64,000 bases of DNA. Origin: Clostridium sp. ZS2-4 (GTDB lineage Bacteria; Bacillota; Clostridia; Clostridiales; Clostridiaceae). Below are positions 28,382 through 37,815 of this stretch, piece by piece; the first letter of the stretch is position 1; each line of letters opens with the position of its first letter. The stretch lies in assembly GCF_026719745.1 (NCBI RefSeq), contig NZ_JAPPRQ010000027.1, positions 124,001-188,000 of the forward strand, given 5' to 3'. The notes beneath the pieces are model-generated. The model was not told the DNA's origin. It ran no database searches and saw nothing but the letters and a program-made list of their open reading frames with translations. Made by a program: the position numbers and the translations under genes.

Positions 28382-29041
28382 TTACCAGTCATACTTAACG
28401 GGAGTACCTATTTCTCTATTAAAATGGAAAAAGGATATAAGCATTCTTACTGATTCACTATCAATTTCTTCTGCCAAATTCATTTCTTTACAAACTCTTT
28501 TATACTCAATTAATACTCTGTCCTCTACAATACTTGGAAAGGTTGCAGCCATTCCTGATGTTATATTTAAATCTTCATAAGGAAGTATTCTTGTAAATAA
28601 CAGTGTATCTGTATCCCCTGTTTGACTAAAGCTTATATCTGTTAATCTAACATTCTTTACTCTATTGAATACATCTTTCAAGAAAACTAAATTCTTTGAA
28701 GGTGAAAGGTTAACTACTCTAAATAAAGATAAATAAGAATTATCTAATGCTTTAAGTATATCCTCTTCTATTTCATTTTCAGAACCTACATTTTCCCTGT
28801 ATAATTGAACCATAGTTTTTCCATTAACCTTATATTCATGAATTACAAAATCAAGTAAAAACATCATTTCGCTGTCAGCTTTTGGTGCTATATTTCCATT
28901 AGTATCAAGCATTCCTAGTATTCTTGCAGAATTTAGGATAACCTGTTTATCTATACTTGAATTTATATAATTCATTATTTTTGTACCTATAAGTATTCTT
29001 TCAAACTCTCTATATGCTTTATATCTTTCTAAATTATCCAT
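28382..29041 (-). CDS. Conserved hypothetical protein, cytoplasmic
   Basis: A 219-residue protein I do not recognise. It has no signal peptide or membrane segment. It begins MDNLERYKAYREFERIL and contains the acidic stretch GSENEIEEDILKAL and a conserved-looking TDISFSQTGDTDTLLFTRILPYEDLNI. The frame is open to 29128, but the ATG at 29041 has AAAGGAG just upstream. It lies 119 bases downstream of the DUF502 gene on the same strand and may be co-transcribed. Confidence 0.7.
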   Translation of the reverse strand: MDNLERYKAYREFERILIGTKIMNYINSSIDKQVILNSARILGMLDTNGNIAPKADSEMMFLLDFVIHEYKVNGKTMVQLYRENVGSENEIEEDILKALDNSYLSLFRVVNLSPSKNLVFLKDVFNRVKNVRLTDISFSQTGDTDTLLFTRILPYEDLNITSGMAATFPSIVEDRVLIEYKRVCKEMNLAEEIDSESVRMLISFFHFNREIGTPVKYDW

Positions 29042-29160
29042 AAAATTCTCCTTTACATTTAAATTGATAACATTCAACTCTGTGCTGTAAATTTTCACTG
29101 TGTAGAATTTTAATTTTTGGAATTCCACACCTATATTATAACATTTAAGTATGGATTTTC

Positions 29161-29745
29161 TTAACTATTCTTAAAACTGTCTGGTGCAATTGTTCCCATA
29201 GAAACTATAGCTTTTATTGCTTCATCTACTGTTATATCTAAAAACTCTACACTTTCTCTACTCACATATACTAAAAAACCATTTGTAGGGTTAGGAGTTG
29301 TAGGTATAAAAACAGCTATTTTCTCTTTATTTGATATTTTTAGTTCATTGTTTGTAACAAATCCTATGCTTTTCATACCCTTGCTTGGGAAATCTATATA
29401 TACAACCTTACTGAATTTTTTCCCATCATTGCTTGATATCATCTTACTAACTTCTTTAATAGCAGAATAAATACTTTGGGCTACAGGTATTTTTGAAATT
29501 GTTTTTTCGATAAGTTCTAATAATTTCTGTCCCAAATAATGTTTAGTAATAAACCCTACTGCAAAAATAAATATTATAGTTGTTAAAAATCCAACTCCAA
29601 CTATTGTTTTTCCATAAAATAATTCAACAATACCAGCTGAAAAGGAGTCTACAATCATAAATACATAATATAATATAAATATTGTCAACCCGATAGGCAA
29701 AATAGCTGTTACTCCAGCTAAAAATAAATTCAATAATCTTTTCAT
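29161..29745 (-). CDS. DUF502 family membrane protein
   Basis: A 194-residue protein with two membrane segments (about residues 5-30 and 48-68) and the DUF502 landmarks AGVTAILPIGLTIFILYYV, IPVAQSIYSAIKEV, FPSKGMKSIGFVTN and VFIPTTPNPTNGFLVYV. The molecular function of the family is not established. A GGGGAAAAAG ribosome site precedes the ATG. Confidence 0.88.
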   Translation of the reverse strand: MKRLLNLFLAGVTAILPIGLTIFILYYVFMIVDSFSAGIVELFYGKTIVGVGFLTTIIFIFAVGFITKHYLGQKLLELIEKTISKIPVAQSIYSAIKEVSKMISSNDGKKFSKVVYIDFPSKGMKSIGFVTNNELKISNKEKIAVFIPTTPNPTNGFLVYVSRESVEFLDITVDEAIKAIVSMGTIAPDSFKNS

Positions 29746-30070
29746 TTTCTTTTTCCCCTTTTAATATACTAATTAATGTCCTTTCTATTTTATAAATATA
29801 TGATACTCTTTTACAAAGGCTTGTCAATAAAATTACTGATTTGAAACTAATACCTCTTTTAAAAACATGAAATTTACGATATACTTAGTTTCAATATAAA
29901 AAATCTTTCATATTATTTTTTATATTAAGTTGGGGCAGTATCATCTTTTTACATTTAAAATTTTAAAGAAAACATTGAACATTGCTTCATCTTCGTTGTT
30001 TTCTTGCAAAAATATTAGTTGTTATTTTAAAATTCTAGAAATTACTACTTTAAAAAGGGGGATAAACAAA
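29746..30070. other. Divergent intergenic region, no gene seen
   Basis: About 325 AT-rich bases between the DUF502 gene (minus) and the FAD-oxidase gene (plus). The FAD-oxidase frame is open back to 29930, but that stretch lacks a ribosome site and looks non-coding; the real start at 30071 has AAAAAGGGGG. The region presumably holds both promoters, which I could not assign. Confidence 0.5.
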
Positions 30071-31636
30071 ATGGAAAATAGTCTTATAAGAAAACTTGAA
30101 AAAGAACATCAAGACTATCTTAGAGATGAATCTCGAAAAGTTGGCAATGCTGAATCAATTTCTTTCCCTAAAACTGAAAAAGAAATTGTAGATATTCTAT
30201 CAGTTCTAAGCCACAATAAAACTTTAGTTACCACTCAAGGTGCTCGTACTGGTATCGCTGCTAGTGCAGTTCCACAAGGTGGACACGTATTGAGTTTAAA
30301 TAAAATGAATAAAATAATCGGTCTTCGTTATGATGATGAAACTGAAGAATTTTTTATAAAAGTTCAGCCAGGAGTTTTATTGTCCGAACTGAGAAATGCC
30401 TTAGAAAAAAAAGATTTTGACACTAAAAATTGGACAGAAGAATCTCTCTCTGCTTTAGAATTATTAAAAAAATCAGGCTCTTACTTTTTTTCACCAGACC
30501 CAACAGAATCTAGTGCTTCCATAGGGGGTATAGCTGCCTGCAATGCTTCTGGAGCTTGCTCCTTTAAATACGGTGCTGCACGAAACCACATAGAAGCTTT
30601 GCGCGTAGTTTTAGCAAATGGAGATACCATTTCACTAAAAAGAAAAAAGGAAAAAGCTTCTGGTAACTCCTTTTCAATAAAAACAAGTTCTGGTGAAATA
30701 CTAGAAGGTACTCTACCAAAATATAATATGCCTAAAGTAAAAAATGCTTCTGGATATTTTTCAATGGAAAATATGGATTTAATAGATCTCTTTATTGGCT
30801 CAGAGGGAACTCTTGGAGTTATAACAGAATTAGAATTAAAACTTTTAATTAAACCTGCTTTTATATATGCTTTAACTGCCTTCTTCTCATCTGAAGAAAC
30901 AGCTTTAAAGTTTGTTCAGGAAATTAGAAAAAATTCCTCACCAGCTGCTGTTGAGTTTTTTAACTGTACAGCATTAAATCTGTTGAGAGAAGAAAAGAAA
31001 ACAAATCCTGCTTTTAATAAGCTTTTAGATTTGCCTTCACATTTTCATACAGCAGTATATGTTGAATACCATGGTGACAGTGAAGAATCCGTTGATGATA
31101 TGATAATGAAAGCTGGAGAAATAATTGAAGAATGTGGTGGAGATGAAAAGGATACCTGGGTAGCTACTAATCCCTCGGAAAAAGAACAGCTTCATGTCTT
31201 TAGACATGCAGTTCCAGAAGCAGTAAATCTTCTTATTGACCAGCGCCGAAAAACAGATTCTAATATTACAAAGCTTGGAACAGATATGGCAGTTCCTGAC
31301 TCAAAGCTTGAAGAAGTTATGGATTTATATAATAAATCATTAAAAGAACATAATCTTGAGTTTGTTATATTTGGTCATATAGGTAACAATCACGTTCATG
31401 TTAACATACTTCCAAACAGTATGGATGAATATAATAAAGGAAAAGAATTATACACTGCTTGGGCAGAAAAGGTTGTAAAAATGGGTGGAACAGTTTCTGC
31501 TGAACACGGTATTGGTAAGTTAAAAATAGTTATGCTAAACAAAATGATGGGTGAGAATGGCATACACGAAATGAAGAATTTAAAGAATTTATTTGATCCT
31601 GAAAATAGATTAAATAAAGGAAATCTTTTTGAATAA
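30071..31636 (+). CDS. FAD-binding oxidoreductase (GlcD / D-lactate dehydrogenase type)
   Basis: A 521-residue flavoprotein of the PCMH/VAO type. The FAD-binding part (about 1-250) includes TTQGARTGIAASAVPQGGHV and DPTESSASIGGIAACNASGA; the C-terminal oxidase domain has FGHIGNNHVHVNILP and ends with GGTVSAEHGIGKLK, both typical of GlcD and D-2-hydroxyacid dehydrogenases. It probably oxidises a D-2-hydroxyacid such as D-lactate, but no partner gene (etf, glcF) is adjacent to narrow it down. Confidence 0.85.
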   Translation: MENSLIRKLEKEHQDYLRDESRKVGNAESISFPKTEKEIVDILSVLSHNKTLVTTQGARTGIAASAVPQGGHVLSLNKMNKIIGLRYDDETEEFFIKVQPGVLLSELRNALEKKDFDTKNWTEESLSALELLKKSGSYFFSPDPTESSASIGGIAACNASGACSFKYGAARNHIEALRVVLANGDTISLKRKKEKASGNSFSIKTSSGEILEGTLPKYNMPKVKNASGYFSMENMDLIDLFIGSEGTLGVITELELKLLIKPAFIYALTAFFSSEETALKFVQEIRKNSSPAAVEFFNCTALNLLREEKKTNPAFNKLLDLPSHFHTAVYVEYHGDSEESVDDMIMKAGEIIEECGGDEKDTWVATNPSEKEQLHVFRHAVPEAVNLLIDQRRKTDSNITKLGTDMAVPDSKLEEVMDLYNKSLKEHNLEFVIFGHIGNNHVHVNILPNSMDEYNKGKELYTAWAEKVVKMGGTVSAEHGIGKLKIVMLNKMMGENGIHEMKNLKNLFDPENRLNKGNLFE

Positions 31637-31648
31637 TAGATATTATTT

Positions 31649-31680
31649 AAAAAACTAAGGGCTAGTGCTCTTAGTTTTTT
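31649..31680. terminator. Bidirectional terminator
   Basis: An 11-bp perfect stem (31649-31659 with 31670-31680) with A-run and T-run flanks, between two convergent genes. It abuts the stop codon of the minus-strand gene. Confidence 0.88.
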
Positions 31681-32594
31681 TAAATATACATTGCTATTGG
31701 AATTATTTCTATAAGAGAAGGGTTTTCATCCGTCATTTTTCTGTTGTAGTTTCTAACTAAAGATTTATTTTTTATAAATCTACTTTCAAAGTTCATGAGA
31801 CCTTCTTCATCTAAATAATCAAAACAACTTCCACTTAACATTTGAGTATTTCTATTTGTATTTCTATTTGTATTTCTATTTGCATTTCTATTTGCATTTC
31901 TATTTGTATTTCTATTGTTTTTATCAACATTTACTACTTTACCCAAAACAGAAACCCTTGAATTACTCATATAATCAACGTGATCTTCCATAAACTGTAA
32001 TTGTATCGGAACTGAAATATTTGTGTTTGAACCACAAATATTTTCTGCAACAAATCTAAAACAATTTGAATTTTTATGTTCTTCCAGCTTTTCCTTTAAA
32101 GATTTTAAAACCTCTTTTTTAGCCTCATATTCAATTTTTTCTTTCTCATCTCCTATATGAGGATTAAAAGCTATCTCCATTTCCATAGTATTTATGATAT
32201 CTTCTACATGTTGAATCACAGGATTCTTTTTTAGGTTACATGTAAATTCTATAAAATCATTTTCTTTTATATTGTTATTTATCTGTGTTTGGTTGTTTAT
32301 ACTCTTTAGCAAATTATTCTGAACCAATAAATCTCTCAGTTCCAATAAAACTACTATCTTCTTTGAAATTTCCGCTCTCTGTTTTGCAAACTCATTAAGC
32401 AGTTCAATTGTAAAATTTCCTTGAACATATTGTCCACAAGTAACATTACTTAAAGGAGTAGTAATCTTTACTGCCTGCTGGTTCTTTGTAGTTGTAGCTT
32501 TAACTTCTGTAAATTGCCGAATTATTATAGTATGAAGATTATTTATCATATCGTTATTCAAATACAACGGTATAATTGCTCCATTAGCCGCCAT
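31680..32594 (-). CDS. Uncharacterised protein (possibly DUF6414-like) with an NRNT/NRNA repeat tract
   Basis: A 304-residue protein of unknown function. The N-terminal ANGAIIPLYLNNDMINNLHTI, the VTCGQYVQGNF stretch and ENDFIEFTCNLKKNPVIQHV resemble proteins labelled DUF6414, but this is from memory and weak. Residues about 227-250 are a tandem run of four-residue units NRNT/NRNA coded by 12-bp repeats, an unstructured linker. The remainder appears globular and soluble. AAGGAGGGT lies upstream of the start. Confidence 0.6.
   Translation of the reverse strand: MAANGAIIPLYLNNDMINNLHTIIIRQFTEVKATTTKNQQAVKITTPLSNVTCGQYVQGNFTIELLNEFAKQRAEISKKIVVLLELRDLLVQNNLLKSINNQTQINNNIKENDFIEFTCNLKKNPVIQHVEDIINTMEMEIAFNPHIGDEKEKIEYEAKKEVLKSLKEKLEEHKNSNCFRFVAENICGSNTNISVPIQLQFMEDHVDYMSNSRVSVLGKVVNVDKNNRNTNRNANRNANRNTNRNTNRNTQMLSGSCFDYLDEEGLMNFESRFIKNKSLVRNYNRKMTDENPSLIEIIPIAMYI
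31847..31916. repeat. 12-bp in-frame tandem repeat
   Basis: About six copies of a 12-base unit (TATTTCTATTTG, with CATTTCTATTTG variants) lie inside the preceding gene and code for NRNT/NRNA. The period is a multiple of three, so copy-number change would lengthen or shorten the protein without a frameshift. Confidence 0.9.
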
Positions 32595-32924
32595 TTTTAC
32601 CCTCCTTGTAATTTAAACTTATAATTATAGTAGTTTAATTCAAATTATCCAACAGCCTGATTAGCTATCGGATAAAATAACTTCTATTTTATTCTATAAT
32701 TTTATTACTAAAATTAGAACACCACCTGCTTGTCCATCACAATATATAATATGCAAGCTACAAAATTCTATTCTCAGCTTTCATTAAACCCTACCTCTAT
32801 ATATAGAAAAAATAAAAAAGCTTAGAATTAATTTTGTTTACTGTCAAAACTGATATGTAAAAGGATGTTAATACTAAATAAGCGTGAAGCTTTAACTAAC
32901 TTCACGCTTTACATGGATATTGGT
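32595..32924. other. Intergenic region with one hairpin, no gene seen
   Basis: About 330 AT-rich bases between two minus-strand genes. The only clear structure is the hairpin 32880-32909, a 10-bp stem AAGCGTGAAG / CTTCACGCTT just after the HD-GYP gene end, likely its terminator although the T-run is weak. The rest presumably includes the promoter of the 31680-32594 gene. No riboswitch was recognised. Confidence 0.5.
32880..32909 (-). terminator. Terminator-like hairpin after the HD-GYP gene
   Basis: A perfect 10-bp GC-containing stem with a 10-base loop, 16 bases beyond the HD-GYP stop codon. Confidence 0.7.
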
Positions 32925-34025
32925 TTAAATATTAATCTTTTCCAAATCTATAGTATCTTTTATAAATACAATAAGATTTTTCATTAAATCTATTTCGTAA
33001 AACTCATTACATTTTTCATCCTTAAGTATTTTTATTATAGGTCTCGATGGACATGATCTGTGAATATCCATCACTATTCCTTTTCTTCCATCCTCCAGCA
33101 AAACTCCTGTTCCTACTGGATATATAGCTATATTCTCACTAAATTTATCATAAATATTTCTATCTATTTTATCATAACATTTTGCCGATAACGTTTCCAA
33201 AGCCTTATATATAGGAATTTTATCTGCATTAACTTTATTAGCAGTTAGACAGTCAAACATATCACATATTGTTATAATTCTTGAATAAGGTGATATTTCA
33301 TCTTCTTTTAATCCCTTTGGATATCCACTACCGTCTAAAAGTTCATGATGAGAATAAATTATATTCTTGGTAATATAAGATAAAGATACATCTTCTTTAA
33401 CCATTTCATATCCATGCTCAGGATGTTTTTTTACAATGTTTAATTCTTCTTCTGTCAATTTCTCACCTTTATTTAGTATATCCGGAGCGATTTGTATCTT
33501 ACCTATATCATGAAGCAATCCTCCAATAGCTATATTTTTGATTTCACTTTCTCTGACACCTAAAGATTTAGCAGTAAGGATTGATAGAATAGCTACATTC
33601 ACACAGTGCTTATAAGTATACATATCTGTACCCATAAGTTCAGTCATGCTGTATAAAACATTACCATTTTCATTTATACTCACTAAGATATTTTCTATAA
33701 TTTCCTCTACTCCTTTTTGCACTTTAAAAGGAATCCATTCCACTTTTTCTTTGCCTCTATTTTGATACATGGACATTTCAAATATCTTTTTCATTGTACT
33801 CATAGCTTTAAGTCTAACAGTATCATCAATTACATCATGCATCTCTATTCCCTCTGATATACAGTCATCGATATATATATATATAATGTCATGTTTTTTC
33901 AATATATCTATCAGTTTCTTGTCCAATTGAATACCTTTACTTAAAAGTAAACGAGCAGCATTAGAATAAATTGATTTCCCCAGAACTGCACCTTCTTTTA
34001 CATTATCAATACTTATAGCTCTCAT
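32925..34025 (-). CDS. HD-GYP domain protein (putative c-di-GMP phosphodiesterase)
   Basis: A 366-residue protein with an N-terminal DUF3391-like segment (about 1-60) and an HD-GYP domain (about 125-310). The metal-binding and signature residues are intact: CVNVAILSI, GGLLHDIGK, PEHGYEM, YSHHELLDGSGYPKGL and ICDMFDCLTA. Such proteins hydrolyse c-di-GMP. There is no receiver or membrane segment. It adds to a c-di-GMP theme with the GGDEF protein at 5.2 kb. A GGGGGAAAAT ribosome site precedes the ATG. Confidence 0.9.
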   Translation of the reverse strand: MRAISIDNVKEGAVLGKSIYSNAARLLLSKGIQLDKKLIDILKKHDIIYIYIDDCISEGIEMHDVIDDTVRLKAMSTMKKIFEMSMYQNRGKEKVEWIPFKVQKGVEEIIENILVSINENGNVLYSMTELMGTDMYTYKHCVNVAILSILTAKSLGVRESEIKNIAIGGLLHDIGKIQIAPDILNKGEKLTEEELNIVKKHPEHGYEMVKEDVSLSYITKNIIYSHHELLDGSGYPKGLKEDEISPYSRIITICDMFDCLTANKVNADKIPIYKALETLSAKCYDKIDRNIYDKFSENIAIYPVGTGVLLEDGRKGIVMDIHRSCPSRPIIKILKDEKCNEFYEIDLMKNLIVFIKDTIDLEKINI

Positions 34026-34248
34026 ATTTTCCCCCTGTTGAAATATTATGAAATATATAACTATTTTTATTTTCGGATTTTTTCTGTTTTATTTTATATT
34101 CCATTATATTAACTGGATGGATAAAATTTCACATTATCCTTATCAGTTTACGTAAAAGTTTTACTTTATTATATCATTAAGTATTCATAGTCAGAAGGTA
34201 ATTTCATATGGTATATTTTTCATAAAAACATACACTAGTTACCGATTG

Positions 34249-35994
34249 TTAAAAATTTTTTCTTTTTACATAAGTAGTATGAAGTAATTCATGTGCTTTA
34301 TTACTATTAGGTTCTCCTAAAAACTCCTTATAGAGTTTATCCACATAAGGATTTTCATGTGACTTTCTCATTGGGAGGTTTCTGTCTTCTTCATAAATAG
34401 CTCTAGCTCTAACTTCACGCACATTAATTTTTTCTCTATTCTTAGAACTTACTATTGGCTGTCCACCGCCAGTTACACATCCCCCTGGGCAAGCCATAAC
34501 TTCTATAAAGTCATATTTTTTATTATCTTTCCTAAGTTGTTCCAATACCGTTCTAGCATTTGAAAGACCACTTATAACTGCTGTATTTATAGTCTTCCCA
34601 TTAGGAATAGTTATTGCTACTTCTTTTATTCCATCAATACCTCTAACAGTAGTAAATTCAATGTTTTGAAGTTCTTTCCCTGATGTAATTTCAAATATAG
34701 TCCTTAGTGCTGCTTCTGCAACTCCACCAGTTGCTCCAAAAATAGCACCCGCTCCTGTACCTGTTCCAAAGGGATTATCAAATTCTTCATCCTTAAGATT
34801 CATAAAATCAATAGATGATTGCTTTATCATTTTTGCAAGCTCTCTTGTTGTAAGCACATAATCTACATCCTTTATTCTATTATAAGATAGTTCCTCTCTT
34901 GTCTCTTCAAATTTCTTTCCAATACAAGGCATAATTGACACAACAACTATATTTGATGGATCAATACCATCTTTTTCAGCCAGATAACTTTTTATGATGG
35001 CACCTTCCATCTCATGTGGTGATTTACAAGTTGACAGGTTAGGTATCATATCATGAAAATTGTGCTCAACAAATTTAACCCACCCTGGACAGCAAGAGGT
35101 CATCAGCGGAAGATTTTCTCCTTTTTCTAATCTTTTTAACAACTCTGTTCCCTCTTCCATTATTGTAAGATCAGCTGCAAAGTTTGTATCAAACACTTTA
35201 TCAAATCCAATCCTTTTTAACGCTGCTGTCATCTTTCCTGTTACTCTTGTTCCAATAGGCAGTCCAAATTCCTCACCTAATGCAACTCTTATAGCTGGAG
35301 CTGCTTGAACTACTACATATTTATCAGGGTTAGCTATTGCATCCCATACTTCATCTGTATTTTCCCGTTCTGCTAAAGCTCCTGTTGGACACCCAACAAC
35401 ACATTGACCGCAATTCACACATATACTTTCCCCTAAAGGCTTATCATATGCTGGAGCTACCTTCATATCAAATCCTCTTCCTGAAAAGTTAATAGCACTT
35501 ACAGACTGCACATTCTTACATATACTTATGCATCTTTCACATAAAATACATTTTTCTGGATCTCTTATAAGAGAAACTGATGATATATCCATAGGACATT
35601 CTACCCTATCACCTTCGTATTCCACTTCACTTATATTTAAATCTTCTGCAAGCTTTCTAAGCTCACAATTTCCATTTCGTGAACAAGTGGTACATTCTCT
35701 TTTATGATTTGACAAAAGCAGTTGAACAACTGACTTTCTGGCACTTCTAACTTTTGGGGTATTTGTCTTTACAATCATGCCTTCTTCTGCTGCAACTGTA
35801 CATGATGGTAAAAGTTTAGGACCAATTTCTACTAAACAAACTCTACAGCTTGAAACTTCATTTATTTCTTTTAAAAAACATAGAGTAGGTATTTCAATAC
35901 CTATACTTCTTGCTGCCTCTAAGACACTCTTACCTTTTTCAACTTCTACCTGTATTCCATCTATAGTTAAGTTAATTTTTTCCACACTTCTCAC
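34249..35994 (-). CDS. hndD: NADH/ferredoxin [FeFe]-hydrogenase catalytic subunit
   Basis: A 581-residue [FeFe]-hydrogenase large subunit. From the N-terminus: a [2Fe-2S] domain (about 1-75), the His/Cys cluster HKRECTTCSRNGNCEL, two 4Fe-4S motifs (CILCERCISICKNV, CVNCGQCVVGCPTG), then the H-cluster domain with TSCCPGWVKF, MPCIGKKFE and MACPGGCVTGGGQP. The second motif is usually MPCTAKKFE; here it reads MPCIGKKFE. It catalyses H2 formation or oxidation in an electron-bifurcating complex with the next three genes upstream in the operon. Confidence 0.95.
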   Translation of the reverse strand: MRSVEKINLTIDGIQVEVEKGKSVLEAARSIGIEIPTLCFLKEINEVSSCRVCLVEIGPKLLPSCTVAAEEGMIVKTNTPKVRSARKSVVQLLLSNHKRECTTCSRNGNCELRKLAEDLNISEVEYEGDRVECPMDISSVSLIRDPEKCILCERCISICKNVQSVSAINFSGRGFDMKVAPAYDKPLGESICVNCGQCVVGCPTGALAERENTDEVWDAIANPDKYVVVQAAPAIRVALGEEFGLPIGTRVTGKMTAALKRIGFDKVFDTNFAADLTIMEEGTELLKRLEKGENLPLMTSCCPGWVKFVEHNFHDMIPNLSTCKSPHEMEGAIIKSYLAEKDGIDPSNIVVVSIMPCIGKKFEETREELSYNRIKDVDYVLTTRELAKMIKQSSIDFMNLKDEEFDNPFGTGTGAGAIFGATGGVAEAALRTIFEITSGKELQNIEFTTVRGIDGIKEVAITIPNGKTINTAVISGLSNARTVLEQLRKDNKKYDFIEVMACPGGCVTGGGQPIVSSKNREKINVREVRARAIYEEDRNLPMRKSHENPYVDKLYKEFLGEPNSNKAHELLHTTYVKRKNF

Positions 35995-36007
35995 CTCTCA
36001 AACAGAA

Positions 36008-37801
36008 TTATTCTTTAACAATTGCATTAAACAAGCATACTTGCATACATGAACCACATTTTATACATTTACTTTGATCTATCTTATATGGTTCTCCAAC
36101 CTTACTTGATATAGCACCTACACTGCAATTTTTAGCACACATACCACATCTTTTACAAACTTCTGATTTAATATGATACTTAACAAGCGGCTTACAAGCT
36201 TTAGCAGGACATTTATTATCTACAACGTGAGAAATATATTCATCTTTAAAATATCTTAAGGTAGACAATATTGGATTTGGTGCTGTCTGTCCAAGTCCAC
36301 ATAAAGCAGTATTTTTAACTTGTACTGCTAGTTTTTCTAGTTTTTCAACATCCTCCAAAGAACCTTCTCCTCTTGTTATCTTTTCAAGAATTTCAAGTAA
36401 TCTCTTAGTTCCTATTCTGCAAGAGGTACATTTTCCACAGGATTCATCCTTGGTAAAATCAAGGAAAAATCTTGCTACATCAACCATACAATTATCCTCA
36501 TCCATTACAATCATGCCGCCTGATCCCATCATTGAACCTAGCTCAATTAGAGTATCGTATTCAATTGGAATGTTAATATATCTGGCAGGAATACATCCTC
36601 CTGATGGTCCTCCTGTTTGAACAGCTTTGAACTGCTTATTGTTTGGAATTCCACCACCTATGTTAAAAATAACTTCTCTTAGTGTTGTCCCCATTGGTAT
36701 TTCAACAAGACCTGTATTTCTAATTTTTCCACCTAATGCAAAAACCTTAGTTCCAGGACTCTTTTCCGTTCCAATTGATCTAAACCATTTTGCTCCCTTT
36801 AATATGATTGGACATATATTTGCAAAGGTTTCAACGTTGTTTATTACTGTTGGTTTACCCCATAGTCCACTTACTGCTGGAAAAGGAGGTTTAGTTACAG
36901 GCATTCCTCTCTTACCTTCAATAGATTGAATTAATGCAGTTTCTTCTCCACAAACAAAAGCTCCTGCTCCAAGTCTAATTTCTATATCAAATTTAAAGCC
37001 AGTGCCTAAGATGTTATTTCCTAGCAATCCATATTCCTTTGCTTGATCAATAGCTATTTTTAACCTTTCAACTGCTAAAGGATACTCTGCTCTTACATAT
37101 ATATAACCTTTATTTGCTCCTATGGCATATCCTCCAATAGTCATAGCTTCAAGAATAGAATGAGGATCTCCTTCTAAAACGGAACGATCCATAAATGCAC
37201 CTGGATCTCCTTCATCAGCATTACAAATTATATATTTCTGGTCACTTTTTTGTACTGCTGCAAAATTCCATTTCTTTCCTGTTGGAAATCCTCCACCACC
37301 TCTTCCTCTTAATCCTGATTCTGTAATAACATCAATAACCTGTTGAGAAGACATCTCAGTTAAAACTTGTCCTAGAGCTTTATAACCATCCATAGCAATA
37401 TATTCATCAATATCTTCTGGATTAACAATTCCACAATTTCTCAAAACAATTCTTTCCTGTTTTTTAAACATATTTATATCATTTAAATTTGATATTCTTC
37501 CATCTCCTGGTTTTAATGTATAACAAAGTCTCTTTACAATCCTACCATTTAAGAAATGTTCCTCCACGATCTCATGAATATCTGATGGTTTTATATTTGC
37601 ATATATAGTTCCTTCCGGATAAACAATCATAACAGGTCCTAGATTGCAAAATCCAAGACAGGTGGTTTTTATAATTTCTACTTCTTTATCTAATCCGTAC
37701 TGCTTTAATTCCAATTTGAATAAATTAATAATTTTTTTTGAATCTAATAAGTTACATCCTTCTCCTCCGCATATAAGAACCTGTGAATTATAGAACTCCA
37801 T
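36008..37801 (-). CDS. hndC: Hydrogenase NADH-binding subunit (NuoF-like, HndC)
   Basis: A 597-residue flavoprotein subunit of the bifurcating hydrogenase. An N-terminal thioredoxin-like [2Fe-2S] domain (about 1-100) is followed by the NuoF core: GLRGRGGGGFPTGKKW, NADEGDPGAFMDR, GAGAFVCGEETALI, then the Cys cluster ESCGKCTSCRIGTKRL. The C-terminus adds two 4Fe-4S ferredoxin motifs (CKRCGMCAKNC, CIKCGSCMQVC). The ATG at 37801 is chosen over 37819, because GGAGGG lies 5 bases upstream. It starts 14 bases after hndB ends. Confidence 0.95.
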   Translation of the reverse strand: MEFYNSQVLICGGEGCNLLDSKKIINLFKLELKQYGLDKEVEIIKTTCLGFCNLGPVMIVYPEGTIYANIKPSDIHEIVEEHFLNGRIVKRLCYTLKPGDGRISNLNDINMFKKQERIVLRNCGIVNPEDIDEYIAMDGYKALGQVLTEMSSQQVIDVITESGLRGRGGGGFPTGKKWNFAAVQKSDQKYIICNADEGDPGAFMDRSVLEGDPHSILEAMTIGGYAIGANKGYIYVRAEYPLAVERLKIAIDQAKEYGLLGNNILGTGFKFDIEIRLGAGAFVCGEETALIQSIEGKRGMPVTKPPFPAVSGLWGKPTVINNVETFANICPIILKGAKWFRSIGTEKSPGTKVFALGGKIRNTGLVEIPMGTTLREVIFNIGGGIPNNKQFKAVQTGGPSGGCIPARYINIPIEYDTLIELGSMMGSGGMIVMDEDNCMVDVARFFLDFTKDESCGKCTSCRIGTKRLLEILEKITRGEGSLEDVEKLEKLAVQVKNTALCGLGQTAPNPILSTLRYFKDEYISHVVDNKCPAKACKPLVKYHIKSEVCKRCGMCAKNCSVGAISSKVGEPYKIDQSKCIKCGSCMQVCLFNAIVKE

Positions 37802-37815
37802 ACCTTTCCCTCCAA

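Noticed and set aside
29930-30070. N-terminal extension of the FAD oxidase
   Set aside because: No ribosome site and no similarity to family N-termini; the start at 30071 has a strong AAGGGGG.
31847-31916. 12-bp repeats as a CRISPR or iteron array
   Set aside because: They are contiguous, in frame, and code for a regular peptide repeat inside a clear gene.
32640-32700. Riboswitch-like stretch near CCTGATTAGCTATCGG
   Set aside because: It lacks the conserved core of any riboswitch class I know.
33870-33895. Simple ATATAT run inside the HD-GYP gene
   Set aside because: It is a short in-frame stretch coding Ile/Tyr in a highly AT-rich genome; no sign of a regulatory role.
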